Source of the DNA: Pseudomonas silvicola | GTDB taxonomy: Bacteria; Pseudomonadota; Gammaproteobacteria; Pseudomonadales; Pseudomonadaceae | Assembly: GCF_026651855.1 (NCBI RefSeq) | Contig: NZ_CP093280.1 | Location: forward strand, 6,470,501-6,534,500 | Reading direction: 5' to 3' | Length of the DNA stretch: 64,000 bases | Part shown: piece by piece, positions 8,482 to 16,684 of the stretch | How the letters are laid out: every line of letters begins with the position of its first letter | How positions within the stretch are numbered: position 1 is the first letter of the stretch | Notes under the pieces: generated by a model | What the model was told of the DNA's origin: nothing | The model's database searches: none | What the model saw: the letters and a program-made list of their open reading frames with translations, nothing else | Position numbers and translations under genes: made by a program

Positions 8482-8964
8482 ATGAACCATCGCACAACCC
8501 TGCAAATTGGCCTGGCCCTGCTGCTGGCCGGCACCGGCACCGCCTTCGCCGCGCCCAATACCTTTGTCACCAATGCCCTGAACGCCGGCGCTGCCGAGAT
8601 TCTGCTGGTCCAGCAAGCGGGCGACAAGTTCAAGCAAGCCGACATGCAGACCTACGTCGGCGTGATGGTCAGGGACCACACGATCTTCAATGAGCAATTG
8701 ACGGAACTGGCGAAAAAACACGACATCGACGTGCCAGTGCCACCGACCAGGGTCATCCCCTCCCCGGCCGTGGCCGGCAAGAGCCCGGAGGCCAGTTTCG
8801 CCATCGGGCAGGTCAACGTTACCGAGCATCTGCGTGACCTTTACTCTGCCGAGGCCAACAGCAATGACGACCCGGACCTGAAGGCCTTCGCCACTGCGCA
8901 ACTGAAAGACGTGCAGCGCCACGCGAAAATGGCCACGCGCTTGCAGAAAACCTACAAGAAGTAA
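8482..8964 (+). CDS. Secreted DUF4142 protein
   Basis: A 160-residue protein with a signal peptide (cleavage after GTAFA, about residue 23). A ferritin-like helical DUF4142 domain follows, with paired histidines (MVRDHTIFNEQ and KDVQRHAKMATRL). The family is periplasmic and of unknown function, often linked to stress or metal exposure. The start at 8482 is set by the signal peptide; only a weak SD is visible. Confidence 0.8.
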   Translation: MNHRTTLQIGLALLLAGTGTAFAAPNTFVTNALNAGAAEILLVQQAGDKFKQADMQTYVGVMVRDHTIFNEQLTELAKKHDIDVPVPPTRVIPSPAVAGKSPEASFAIGQVNVTEHLRDLYSAEANSNDDPDLKAFATAQLKDVQRHAKMATRLQKTYKK

Positions 8965-8973
8965 CCTCGCTGT

Positions 8974-9056
8974 GTAGCAGCGGACCCGGCCGCGTCACAG
9001 GCGCTGCGTTGCATCAGGCATACCGCATGCACCGCGCACGCCCCAAGGTCCGCTGC
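8974..9056. repeat. REP pair, GCAGCGGACC family
   Basis: GTAGCAGCGGACCCGGCCGCGTC at 8974-8996 is followed about 50 bases later by the inverted arm GGTCCGCTGC (9047-9056). Near-identical 23-base copies occur at 10442-10464 and, inverted, at 30945-30967. The paired arms resemble a REPIN. It fills most of the gap between the DUF4142 gene and the next small gene. Confidence 0.7.
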
Positions 9057-9149
9057 TTGCATCAGCGCGCCCGACGAAGAATTGTCCATCACCTGTCACC
9101 ATTGAGTGCTACCTTGATCTCATCCCGCGTATCTCTTCAAGGAGCGATC

Positions 9150-9371
9150 ATGGCCCATCAGATGTTTTCCAGTGTCATTGCCTATTCGCAGCACTGCGAG
9201 CGGGTGATCAAGGAGATGTTGCATGCCCGCCCCAGCCTGGACCGGCAAAAGGTCATGACCTGGGTGGACGAGCAGGCCCATGCCCATTCCGAGGGTGAGC
9301 CGCTGGAGTACCTCAAGGCGTTGAGCGCCAAGGTACGCGCTGGCCAGCCGATGCCCTGGGACACTAAATAG
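9150..9371 (+). CDS. Small conserved-looking protein of unknown function
   Basis: A 73-residue soluble protein (begins MAHQMFSSVIAYSQHCERVI), predicted helical, with a single cysteine and histidines in AHAHSEGE. The ATG at 9150 has AAGGAG six bases upstream, the best SD in this neighbourhood, so it is very probably translated. It is followed ten bases later by a lipoprotein gene. I do not recognise the family. Confidence 0.68.
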   Translation: MAHQMFSSVIAYSQHCERVIKEMLHARPSLDRQKVMTWVDEQAHAHSEGEPLEYLKALSAKVRAGQPMPWDTK

Positions 9372-9381
9372 AGGACCGTCC

Positions 9382-9804
9382 ATGCGCCTGATGTGCACTG
9401 CGTTATGCGTTTTGCTGGTCAGTGGCTGTTCGTCCTACCGTTCCGACCACCCCGAACCCGTGCCTCAGGACCGCTTGCTGGGTTACCAGGCGGCGTTGGA
9501 TAACGGCAGTACCCTGGTGGTACACCGCGATATCGGCATGCTGGGTGGCGGCTGCTACGTGGCGGTGCTGATCGACCGCACCGTGGCGGCACGCATCGGC
9601 ATCGGCGAGGTGGCGACCTTCAAGGTACCCGCCGGTGAGCGGGTGGTCGGCATTGCCACCGACACGGCCGACGATACCCTCTGTGGCAAGGGCAGCCTGT
9701 ACCGCGAGATCATGGTCCAGGCCACGGCCGGGCATGACGCGCGGGTGCGGATTGTCAGCGAAAACAAGCAGGGCTTTGCCATCCTCCAGGACAAAACGCC
9801 CTGA
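9382..9804 (+). CDS. Putative outer-membrane lipoprotein
   Basis: A 140-residue protein with a short signal peptide and lipobox LVSGC, acylated at Cys16, followed by SSYR. The mature part is beta-rich, ends in KQGFAILQDKTP, and has two further cysteines (GGCYVAV and DTLCGKG) that could pair in the periplasm. GAGG lies eight bases before the ATG. The preceding 73-residue gene is close enough to share a transcript. No specific function is visible. Confidence 0.75.
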   Translation: MRLMCTALCVLLVSGCSSYRSDHPEPVPQDRLLGYQAALDNGSTLVVHRDIGMLGGGCYVAVLIDRTVAARIGIGEVATFKVPAGERVVGIATDTADDTLCGKGSLYREIMVQATAGHDARVRIVSENKQGFAILQDKTP

Positions 9805-9851
9805 TTACCCGGTAGACTGCGCCGGTCATTCAGCTTTTGGCAGATACGAGC

Positions 9852-10445
9852 ATGCAACCCCTGGAAGGCCCGCGCATCCTGCTGCGCCCCCTGCAACCCG
9901 ATGACGCCCCCGCGCTGGTGCTGGCCGCCAGTGACGGCGAGCTGTGGAACCTGCCCTTCACCGTGGTGCCTTCGGCCGCCACGGTGAAGGGTTATATCGA
10001 TACAGCGCTGCAGGGCCGTGACGCCGGCGTGGTACTGCCGTACGTCACGGTGCTCAAGGAAACCGGCGAAGTGATCGGCTCCACGCGGTTCTGGAAAGTA
10101 GACCGCGTGAACCGCAAGCTGGAGATCGGCAGTACCTGGATTGCGGCGCGCTGGCAGCGCAGTTTCGTCAACACCGAGGCCAAGTACCTGATGCTGCGGC
10201 ATGCCTTCGACGAGCTGGGGTGCGTGCGGGTGCAGTTCACTACCGACGAGATCAACGCCAGGTCACGGGCGGCCATTCTGCGCCTGGGGGCACAGCAGGA
10301 AGGGATCGTGCGCAACGAACGGATCATGCCGGACGGGCGCAGGCGCAATTCGGTGCGCTTCAGTGTGATTGAAGAAGAATGGCCTGAGGTGCGGGCCGGG
10401 TTGGAGGCAAGGTTGGAGAGGCGGCCTTGGGCCCGCTGCCCGTAG
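9852..10445 (+). CDS. GNAT-family N-acetyltransferase, RimJ/RimL-like
   Basis: A 197-residue protein with the GNAT fold order: ILLRPLQPDDAPAL at the N terminus, a central ETGEVIGSTRF strand and the acetyl-CoA region WQRSFVNTEAKYLML. RimJ-type enzymes acetylate protein N termini or small amines. Arg/Asn substitutions in the acetyl-CoA loop mean it matches the broader DUF-type GNAT class rather than canonical RimJ. The ATG at 9852 is preferred over a TTG at 9837. Confidence 0.8.
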   Translation: MQPLEGPRILLRPLQPDDAPALVLAASDGELWNLPFTVVPSAATVKGYIDTALQGRDAGVVLPYVTVLKETGEVIGSTRFWKVDRVNRKLEIGSTWIAARWQRSFVNTEAKYLMLRHAFDELGCVRVQFTTDEINARSRAAILRLGAQQEGIVRNERIMPDGRRRNSVRFSVIEEEWPEVRAGLEARLERRPWARCP

Positions 10446-10464
10446 CAGCGGACCTGGCCGCGTC
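10442..10464. repeat. REP copy, GCAGCGGACC family
   Basis: A 23-base copy (GTAGCAGCGGACCTGGCCG then CGTC), one base different from 8974-8996 and identical to the inverted copy at 30945-30967. Its first four bases overlap the end of the acetyltransferase gene. It is a single arm in the gap between convergent genes. Confidence 0.65.
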
Positions 10465-10497
10465 AAAAGCGCCGCGGATCACCTGGAGCGGCGAAAC

Positions 10498-11499
10498 TCA
10501 GCTCCCTGCTCCACCATGGGCCTCTTCGAAGAAGAAGTCCTTCCAGCTACCCGCCTTGTTCTTCAGCACGCCCAGTTCATTCAGCTTCTCGGCATACACC
10601 CCGGTGCGCTGGGGCACGATGGTGAAGTCGATTTCCGGGTCGTTGACGATCTTTTCAACCAACGCCAACGGCAACTTCGACTGCTCGACGCGGATGTAGG
10701 TCTTGGCCGCTTCGGTCTTGTTCGCCTTGATGTACTGCGACGCCTCGGCCAGCGCGTCGTAGAACGCCTTGTAGGTCTTGGGGTTTTCGTCGTGGAACTT
10801 CTGCGTGGTGTACAGCACGTTGAACGTCGCCTGGCCACCCAGCACATCGTACGAACTGAGCACTTTGTGCACCTTCGGGTTTTCCAGTTCCTGGTACTGG
10901 AACGGCGGGCTGGAGAAGTGCGCGGTGATCTCCGAGCTGCCGGCGATCAGCGCCGAGGTGGCATCCGGGTGCGGGATGCTGACCGAGTAGTTGTCAAAGC
11001 GCTTGAAGTCGGCGTCACCGAAGACCTTGGCGGTCTCGATCTGCAAGGTGCGCGACTGAAAGCCCACCCCCGCGGCCGGCACGGCGATGCGGTCCTTGTC
11101 GGTGAAGTCCTTGAGGGTCTTGATGTTCGGGTTATTGGTCAGCAGGTAGTTGGGCATCGAGCCCAGCGAGGCGATGGCCTTCACATTCTGGCGGCCCTTG
11201 GTGCGGTCCCAGATGGTCAACATCGGCGGTACACCCGCCGAGACCACGTCCAGGGCGCCGGCCAGCAGCGCTTCATTCATCGCCGTGGCACCGGAAATGC
11301 TGTTCCAGTCCACGGTGATGTCGATGCCCTCTTCCTTGCCGTGCTTCTCGATCAGTTTCTGGTCCCGGACCACGTCGAGAATCAGGTAACCGATGCCGAA
11401 CTGCTGGGCGATGCTGATCTTGCCTTCGGCGTGGGCGCTGGTGGTGAGGACCGAGCCCATGAGGCCGAGGGCAAGGGTGATTCTGGAAAGCGTTGGCAT
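10498..11499 (-). CDS. ABC transporter substrate-binding protein, NitT/TauT family
   Basis: A 333-residue periplasmic protein with a signal peptide (cleavage after TSAHA, about residue 24). The mature domain binds the ligand between two lobes (GISIAQQFGIGY-like opening; SGATAMNEALLAGALDVVSAG). NitT/TauT binding proteins carry sulfonates, nitrate or thiamine precursors. It is last in a four-gene cluster with a TauD-type dioxygenase, ATPase and permease, pointing to an organosulfur ligand. The ATG at 11499 has AAGGA upstream; the longer frame is not signal-like. Confidence 0.87.
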   Translation of the reverse strand: MPTLSRITLALGLMGSVLTTSAHAEGKISIAQQFGIGYLILDVVRDQKLIEKHGKEEGIDITVDWNSISGATAMNEALLAGALDVVSAGVPPMLTIWDRTKGRQNVKAIASLGSMPNYLLTNNPNIKTLKDFTDKDRIAVPAAGVGFQSRTLQIETAKVFGDADFKRFDNYSVSIPHPDATSALIAGSSEITAHFSSPPFQYQELENPKVHKVLSSYDVLGGQATFNVLYTTQKFHDENPKTYKAFYDALAEASQYIKANKTEAAKTYIRVEQSKLPLALVEKIVNDPEIDFTIVPQRTGVYAEKLNELGVLKNKAGSWKDFFFEEAHGGAGS

Positions 11500-11601
11500 G
11501 AAAATTCCTTGAATTGAGCGGCAAGCCGCCAGTAAAAACAGACTGCGTTGGCACCACTTACCGCTTTTGACGTGCAGCTTGCAGCTCATGGCTCAGCAAC
11601 T

Positions 11602-12468
11602 TCAGCGCTGCATGCCCCATTTCTTGATGGTCAGACGCTCGAAGGTGTTGAACAGCAGGTTCTCCACCAGCAGGCCGATGATGATCACCGCCGCCAGCCC
11701 GGCGAATACCTTGTCGGTATACAGTTCGTTGCGGTTCTGGAAGATGTACCAGCCCAGCCCGCCTTTGCCCGACGAGGCACCAAACACCAGCTCGGCGGCG
11801 ATCAGCGTGCGCCAGGCGAACGCCCAGCCGATTTTCAAGCCCGCCAGAATCGACGGCAGCGCCGCCGGGATGAGGATATGCCAGACGAACCGCAAGCCAC
11901 GCAGCCCATAGTTGCGCCCGGCCATGCGCTGGGTTTCCGAGACGGCCAGGAAGCCTGAATAGGTATTGAGCGCCAACGCCCACAACACCGAGTGCACCAG
12001 CACAAAGATCAGGCTGTTGTCGCCCAGGCCGAACCACAGCAGCGACAGCGGCAACAGCGCGATGGCCGGCAGCGGGTTGAACATGGCGGTCAGGGTGCTG
12101 AGCAAATCACGCCCCAACTGGGTCGAGACCGCCAGCGTGGTCAGGCCGAACGCCAGGACGATACCGATCAGGTAGCCCTTGACCAGCACGGTCAGGGAAA
12201 TCCACACCTTGCCTAGCAACTCGCCCGTGACGATGCCATCGACGAAGGCGTGGGCAGTCTGCAGGAAGCTGGGCAGCAGCAGGTCGTTGTTCTGAATACG
12301 CGCCGCAATCTCCCAGAGCACCGCCAGGGCGATCAGGATCACGGTCTTGCGTACCCAGCCCTGTTGCCAGATGCGCTGGGCCAGGGAAATGTCCCGGGCC
12401 AGGGCGGCCTGGGTAAAAGGTTCGAGCGCGATTTCATATTCTTCGCGCACAGGCGTCTGCAGGCTCAT
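11602..12468 (-). CDS. ABC transporter permease, SsuC/TauC-like
   Basis: A 288-residue inner-membrane permease with about six helices, and a cytoplasmic EAA-type loop in RMAGRNYGLRGLRFVWHILIPAALPSI where the ATPase docks. An N-terminal cytoplasmic stretch of about 40 residues precedes the first helix (VILIALAVLWEIAA). It lies between ATPase and binding-protein genes in one minus-strand operon. CGGAG precedes the ATG. The ligand is probably a sulfonate or sulfate ester, by context. Confidence 0.88.
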   Translation of the reverse strand: MSLQTPVREEYEIALEPFTQAALARDISLAQRIWQQGWVRKTVILIALAVLWEIAARIQNNDLLLPSFLQTAHAFVDGIVTGELLGKVWISLTVLVKGYLIGIVLAFGLTTLAVSTQLGRDLLSTLTAMFNPLPAIALLPLSLLWFGLGDNSLIFVLVHSVLWALALNTYSGFLAVSETQRMAGRNYGLRGLRFVWHILIPAALPSILAGLKIGWAFAWRTLIAAELVFGASSGKGGLGWYIFQNRNELYTDKVFAGLAAVIIIGLLVENLLFNTFERLTIKKWGMQR

Positions 12469-12483
12469 GGCAAGGCTCCGAGG

Positions 12484-13362
12484 TCAGTAGGCGATGCGGA
12501 TGTCGTGGAAACCCAGGTCCTGCTCGACCGGGCCTTGGGCCTCGTCGAACAGCAACCGGTGAATCCGCTGGGCACTGGCCTGGAAGGCCACGCCGCCGAT
12601 GCTCTGCAAATCGTATTCATGGCTGTTGATTTCGGCGCGAACCCGGCCAGGGTGCGGCGACAGCAACAGAATGCGGTTGCCCACCACCAAGGCCTCCTCG
12701 ATGGAGTGGGTGACGAACAGCAAGGTGAAACGCACTTCCTGCCACAATTCCAGCAACTCTTCCTGCATCTTGCGCCGCGTCAGGGCGTCGAGGGCGGCGA
12801 AGGGCTCGTCCATCAACAGGATCCTGGGCTGCATGGCCAGGGCGCGAGCAATGGCCACCCGCGCTTTCATGCCGCCCGACAGCGTGTGCGGGTAAGCATT
12901 GGCGAAGGCGCTCAGGCCAACCTTCTCCAGGTAATGGCGCGCACGCTCCTCGGCTTCCCGACGCTTGAGGGTGCGCGAGGCCAGCAGCGGGAACATGACG
13001 TTTTCCAGCACGGTTTTCCAGGCTGGCAACTGGTCGAACTCCTGGAACACCACGATGCGGTCGGGACCCGGCTCGGTGACGATGTCCCCGCCCAGGCGAA
13101 TTTCGCCTTCACTGGGCTTGATGAAACCGGCCACGGCCTTGAGCAGGGTGGACTTGCCGCAACCCGACGGCCCCAGCAGGACAAAACGGTCACTGCGGTC
13201 CACTTCGAAGCTGACCTGGTGGGTAGCGCGCACCACACGCTCGGGGGTGCGGTATTCGAGACTCACGTTGCTCACTTGCAGCAGGACTTCAGGGGTCGCC
13301 TGATGGCCTGCCTGCGCAGGTAACACATCGCTGGCCGTGTGGCCTTGCAGTACAGCGTTCAT
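12484..13362 (-). CDS. ABC transporter ATP-binding protein, SsuB/TauB-like
   Basis: A 292-residue ATPase. Walker A is GPSGCGKST, the Q-loop is VVFQEFDQL, the signature LSGGMKARVAIARAL, Walker B LLMDEPFAALD and the switch histidine FVTHS. The signature glutamine is replaced by methionine (GGMKAR), as in many SsuB/TauB-type ATPases. A C-terminal tail of about 45 residues may be regulatory. GGAG six bases before ATG 13362 fixes the start. It energises the adjacent permease. Confidence 0.9.
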   Translation of the reverse strand: MNAVLQGHTASDVLPAQAGHQATPEVLLQVSNVSLEYRTPERVVRATHQVSFEVDRSDRFVLLGPSGCGKSTLLKAVAGFIKPSEGEIRLGGDIVTEPGPDRIVVFQEFDQLPAWKTVLENVMFPLLASRTLKRREAEERARHYLEKVGLSAFANAYPHTLSGGMKARVAIARALAMQPRILLMDEPFAALDALTRRKMQEELLELWQEVRFTLLFVTHSIEEALVVGNRILLLSPHPGRVRAEINSHEYDLQSIGGVAFQASAQRIHRLLFDEAQGPVEQDLGFHDIRIAY

Positions 13363-13375
13363 GGTGACTCCTGAT

Positions 13376-14260
13376 TCAAAACGGCGCATCGCCCTGGATG
13401 GTGGTGCGATGCAGCTTGCGACGCAGGTGCTCGGGCGTGCCGGCGGCCAGGTGAATCAGCGAACGGTTGTCCCAGAACACCATGTCATGGGGCTGCCACT
13501 GGTGCCGGTAGACGTTCTCCGGGCGCACGCTGTGCGCGTACAGCTGGTTGAGGATGTCGCGGCTTTCGTCTTCCGGCAGGCCTACGATATGGGTGGTGAA
13601 CCCCTCGCTGACGAACAGCGCCTTGCGGCCGTTTTCCGGGTGGGTGCGCACTACCGGGTGGCTGACGGTGACCACTTGGGCCAACTGCTCCGCGGTCAGG
13701 GTGGGGCGCCAGTTGGCGGCATTCTTGCCCTCGCTGTAGCGAGCGGTGTAGGAATGCACGGCGAGTTTGCCTTCCACGGCGTCCTGCAGGTGCTGCGGCA
13801 GGGTGTCCCAGGCGCGGTGCATGTCGGCGAACAGGGTGTCACCGCCTTCGCTGGGCAGTTCCTGGGCATAGAGCATGGAGCCCAGGCTCGGCAGTTCCTT
13901 GTAGGAGAGGTCGGAGTGCCAGTACTTGCCGGCATCGCCCAGGCCGACCGGCTGCCCGTTCTCGACGATATTGGAAACGATCAGGATCTCCGGGTGGCCG
14001 GCTAGCAGAAACTGCTTGAGCACATGAATCTGCAGCACGCCGAAGCGGCGGCTGAAGTCGATCTGTTGCTGCGGGGTAATGTGCTGGTCGCGAAACACCA
14101 CCAGGTGGTAATCCAGGTGCGCCCGGTGGATGCGGGCAAAATCGTCATCGTTGAGTGGACGGCTCAGGTCCAGACCGACGATCTCGGCGCCCACCAGGCC
14201 TTGCAGCGGGCGGACTTCGAAGGTCTGGGAAGGCAGGGGGGCGAACGATAAGGCGGACAT
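13376..14260 (-). CDS. TauD/TfdA-family Fe(II)/2-oxoglutarate dioxygenase
   Basis: A 294-residue dioxygenase. The metal triad is visible as HSDLSY (His and Asp, about residue 109) and a late histidine in RSLIHLAAG; Arg for 2-oxoglutarate lies in EHLRRKLHR. Family members oxidatively split taurine, alkyl sulfates or herbicides, releasing sulfite or sulfate. It is the first gene of the operon with ATPase, permease and binding protein. The exact substrate cannot be read; taurine is possible but the first motif reads HSD where taurine enzymes usually have HTD. An ATAAC dyad lies upstream. Confidence 0.85.
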   Translation of the reverse strand: MSALSFAPLPSQTFEVRPLQGLVGAEIVGLDLSRPLNDDDFARIHRAHLDYHLVVFRDQHITPQQQIDFSRRFGVLQIHVLKQFLLAGHPEILIVSNIVENGQPVGLGDAGKYWHSDLSYKELPSLGSMLYAQELPSEGGDTLFADMHRAWDTLPQHLQDAVEGKLAVHSYTARYSEGKNAANWRPTLTAEQLAQVVTVSHPVVRTHPENGRKALFVSEGFTTHIVGLPEDESRDILNQLYAHSVRPENVYRHQWQPHDMVFWDNRSLIHLAAGTPEHLRRKLHRTTIQGDAPF

Positions 14261-14340
14261 GCGGGGCTCCGGCTCTGGCTATTGAGTACGAGACATTGAT
14301 GTCGAAACTCTATAGGCATAAGAACCGAAGTTTAAATATC

Positions 14341-14353
14341 GTTATTGCATAAC
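14341..14353. promoter_or_regulatory. GTTAT-TGC-ATAAC dyad upstream of the tauD-ABC operon
   Basis: A perfect 13-base dyad 81 bases upstream of the dioxygenase start, in a local AT-rich stretch. ATAAC is a recurrent half-site element in CysB binding regions. CysB itself is encoded in this window (56526-57500) and normally activates organosulfur operons under sulfate limitation. The dyad is seen; CysB binding is inferred. Confidence 0.4.
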
Positions 14354-14387
14354 CATATCACTGGAAAATGTGAGCTTTTCTGGTGCA

Positions 14388-15281
14388 CTACCAGTCCAGA
14401 CACAAACGGCTTTCGAAACTGCGGGGTGCGCCGGTCAACGGGTCGTTGAAATCCAGGCGCTTGGCCAGGAGTTTCAGTGGCTTGCCATAGTCGTCCACCT
14501 CGCCCTGGCCACGGACTTCGGGGTAGAACGGGTCGTTGCACAGGCTGGCACCCAGCGAAGTCATGTGCACACGCAACTGGTGGGTCTTGCCCGTGATGGG
14601 GTAAAGCCGGTAACGCCAGAGATCCCCGTTGCGTTCAGCCACTTCCACACGGGTCTCGCTGTTGCTCACCCCAGGCACTTCCTGCATGCGGAAGAACGGC
14701 TCGCCATGCACCATGCGGCTGGCATGCACCAGGGGAAAGGCCAGGTGGGGCAACGCCGGGGCAATGGCCTCGTAGCACTTGTCGATCTGGCGGGTAGGAA
14801 ACAGCGACTGGTAAGCCGACCGGCTGGCAGGGTTGGCAGAGAACAGCACCAGGCCCGCGGTGTGCCGGTCGATACGGTGCAAAGGCACCAGGTGCGGGTT
14901 GCCCAGGCGCTTGATCAGGCGTCGCAGCAACGTGTGCTCCACGTATTCGCCGGTGGGCGTCACCGGGAGAAAGTGCGGTTTGTCCGCGACTACCAGGTGG
15001 TCATCGATGTGCAGGATGCTTTCCTGTGCCGCGATGGGCCGTTCGTTGGGCACTTCGCGAAAATAATGAATGCGCAGGCCTTGCTTGTAGGGCTGGTCGA
15101 CACCGATGGGCTGGCCCTGAGCGTCCAGCACCCGCCCGCGGGCGATGCGGTCCAGCCACTGCGCACGGTCGATGGCCTTGAAATGGTCGCACAGGCAATC
15201 CAGCACCGTCGCCCAGTGGCCAGGTGGCAGGCTCAAGGTGCTGGCCTGGTGGTGGGCGGGATTGAACGGGGCGTCAGGCAT
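14388..15281 (-). CDS. RluA-family RNA pseudouridine synthase
   Basis: A 297-residue enzyme with the catalytic motif HRIDRHTAGLVL (Asp near residue 140) and the family motif GKTHQLRVHM near residue 230. The N-terminal 80 residues have a degenerate S4-like region. It isomerises uridine in rRNA or tRNA; the target is not determined by sequence. An in-frame TTG at 15299 gives six more residues, so the start is uncertain. Confidence 0.85.
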   Translation of the reverse strand: MPDAPFNPAHHQASTLSLPPGHWATVLDCLCDHFKAIDRAQWLDRIARGRVLDAQGQPIGVDQPYKQGLRIHYFREVPNERPIAAQESILHIDDHLVVADKPHFLPVTPTGEYVEHTLLRRLIKRLGNPHLVPLHRIDRHTAGLVLFSANPASRSAYQSLFPTRQIDKCYEAIAPALPHLAFPLVHASRMVHGEPFFRMQEVPGVSNSETRVEVAERNGDLWRYRLYPITGKTHQLRVHMTSLGASLCNDPFYPEVRGQGEVDDYGKPLKLLAKRLDFNDPLTGAPRSFESRLCLDW

Positions 15282-15336
15282 GGTGGGCTCGGAGGTCAAT
15301 GCAGCCTGGCATTATCCCCCAAGCCTGTGCCTGCTG

Positions 15337-15651
15337 TCATTGTGCCTGGGCCAGGCGCGCCGCGTCGGTGAACTCCTTGAGCCAGCGCAGCACCTGAACG
15401 GCCTCCCAGCGGGTGGGGTCGTACAGGGCGTAAAGCAGGCCTTCGTAACCCACCACGTCCAGCGGGCGGTGGTAGCCGGCGCGCTGGAACAAGGCTTCGA
15501 TTTCGGCGAAGCAGGTATTGAAATGCAGCTTGTTGAAGGGGGTCTTGCCCTCGGTGACCAGGCCATCCAGGCGCAATTCCAGCACCGCTTCGCTGACCAC
15601 GTCGGGGCTCATGCGGTTGACGCTGTATTTCAGTTGTTCGACGTTGACCAC
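15337..15651 (-). CDS. Small protein of unknown function
   Basis: A 104-residue soluble protein beginning (V/M)VNVEQLKYSVNRMSPDVV. It has alternating helix and strand, one cysteine (FNTCFAEI) and an aromatic C-terminal half (DPTRWEAVQVLRWLKEF). A GTG at 15651 has AGAGGA eight bases upstream and is better than the ATG at 15705, which begins in Ser/Arg-rich sequence. It lies just downstream of the M15 peptidase on the same strand. I do not recognise the family. Confidence 0.65.
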   Translation of the reverse strand: MVNVEQLKYSVNRMSPDVVSEAVLELRLDGLVTEGKTPFNKLHFNTCFAEIEALFQRAGYHRPLDVVGYEGLLYALYDPTRWEAVQVLRWLKEFTDAARLAQAQ

Positions 15652-15794
15652 GCGGGCAATCCTCTGACTTCGGTGCGCAAGACATGCGCTGGTACTTCGG
15701 CACATTGCGCTTGCGCCAACACTGTATCTTTATACAGCTTAAGCGGCGACCCGCGCGCCGTCAATCGCGCAATGATCGGCGGCGGCCGCGCGCT

Positions 15795-16226
15795 TCACAC
15801 GATACCAGGCTGATAACCACTGCCCTTGCGCAGTGTCAGCACCTGACGGCGTGGCGTAACCTCGCTCAGCCCCAGGTGCACCCAGCGGTCGAACTCCAGG
15901 ATCAACTGGTCGAAAACCAGGCCACTGTCATCCAGCAGTTCGACGGTCTGACGCGGTGTCAGCCCCGGCACGGTGAAGTCCGCCGCCAGCCCCCGGACAT
16001 GGGCACTGGTGGCCGAGCCGCCGATCAATTCGTTGAGCGCCGGGCAACGGTAGCCACTGCTGATCATCACCGGCCCCCCCACCAGCGTCCGCACGTCTTC
16101 GAGGGCTTGGCACAAGCGGGTGAGGTTGGCGACGACGGTCGCGTCCGGGGTGTTGTCGATGCCCGCCTTGGCGGCGCTGGGGGATTGGGTCAGTTCCTGC
16201 AGGGTGAAGTGTTCGCTGAGGTTCAT
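15795..16226 (-). CDS. M15-family zinc D-Ala-D-Ala carboxypeptidase-like protein
   Basis: A 143-residue cytoplasmic-looking protein of the Peptidase_M15_3 type. The motif SGYRCPALNELIGGSATSAH leads to HVRGLAADF (His and Asp zinc ligands), and WVHLGL supplies the third ligand. Such single-domain proteins are common in phages as endolysin-like or virion enzymes, but there is no signal peptide, holin or phage gene next to it. GGAG lies seven bases before the ATG. Confidence 0.82.
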   Translation of the reverse strand: MNLSEHFTLQELTQSPSAAKAGIDNTPDATVVANLTRLCQALEDVRTLVGGPVMISSGYRCPALNELIGGSATSAHVRGLAADFTVPGLTPRQTVELLDDSGLVFDQLILEFDRWVHLGLSEVTPRRQVLTLRKGSGYQPGIV

Positions 16227-16339
16227 CGTGTCGCTCCATGACGGCGTATCGGCCAGTAGCCGGCCCCCCGTTACGGGGGTGCGACGCCATGGTCGATGGA
16301 GGACGTGCCGGGGCGGCAGCAGGAATCTTTACCGATGCG

Positions 16340-16576
16340 TCAGCATACGAAAGCGATCACCTGTTCGGTGTCGAACGGCCAGGCCAGTTCGGCACCGGTG
16401 TCAACGCGGCGCAACACCGGGATCTTCAGGCTGTAGCGGTCGTAGAGCGAGGCATTGGCGGCGATATCGATCAACTCCACCTGCAGGCCGTGATCCACCA
16501 GGGGCATGAGTTCGGCCTCGGCCAGCTCGCATAAATGGCAGCTCAGGGTTCCAAACAGTTGGCATTCAGGCGTCAT
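16340..16576 (-). CDS. Glutaredoxin-like DUF836 protein
   Basis: A 78-residue thioredoxin-fold protein with CHLCELAEAEL (CxxC near residues 13-16), a cis-proline in SLKIPVLRR and the final strand LAWPFD. DUF836 members are small dithiol proteins of unknown partners. The ATG at 16576 starts directly before the first strand; the longer frame is Trp/Phe-rich and unlike the family. Confidence 0.78.
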   Translation of the reverse strand: MTPECQLFGTLSCHLCELAEAELMPLVDHGLQVELIDIAANASLYDRYSLKIPVLRRVDTGAELAWPFDTEQVIAFVC

Positions 16577-16684
16577 CGCAGAGCACCGGTTAAACGTGAA
16601 GAGCCACCATTCTAAAACCAGTTGGCCAGAGAATGAAGCGCCAACGCTGACGGGTGGGTACCCGAACAAGCCGGCATCCTGGCT

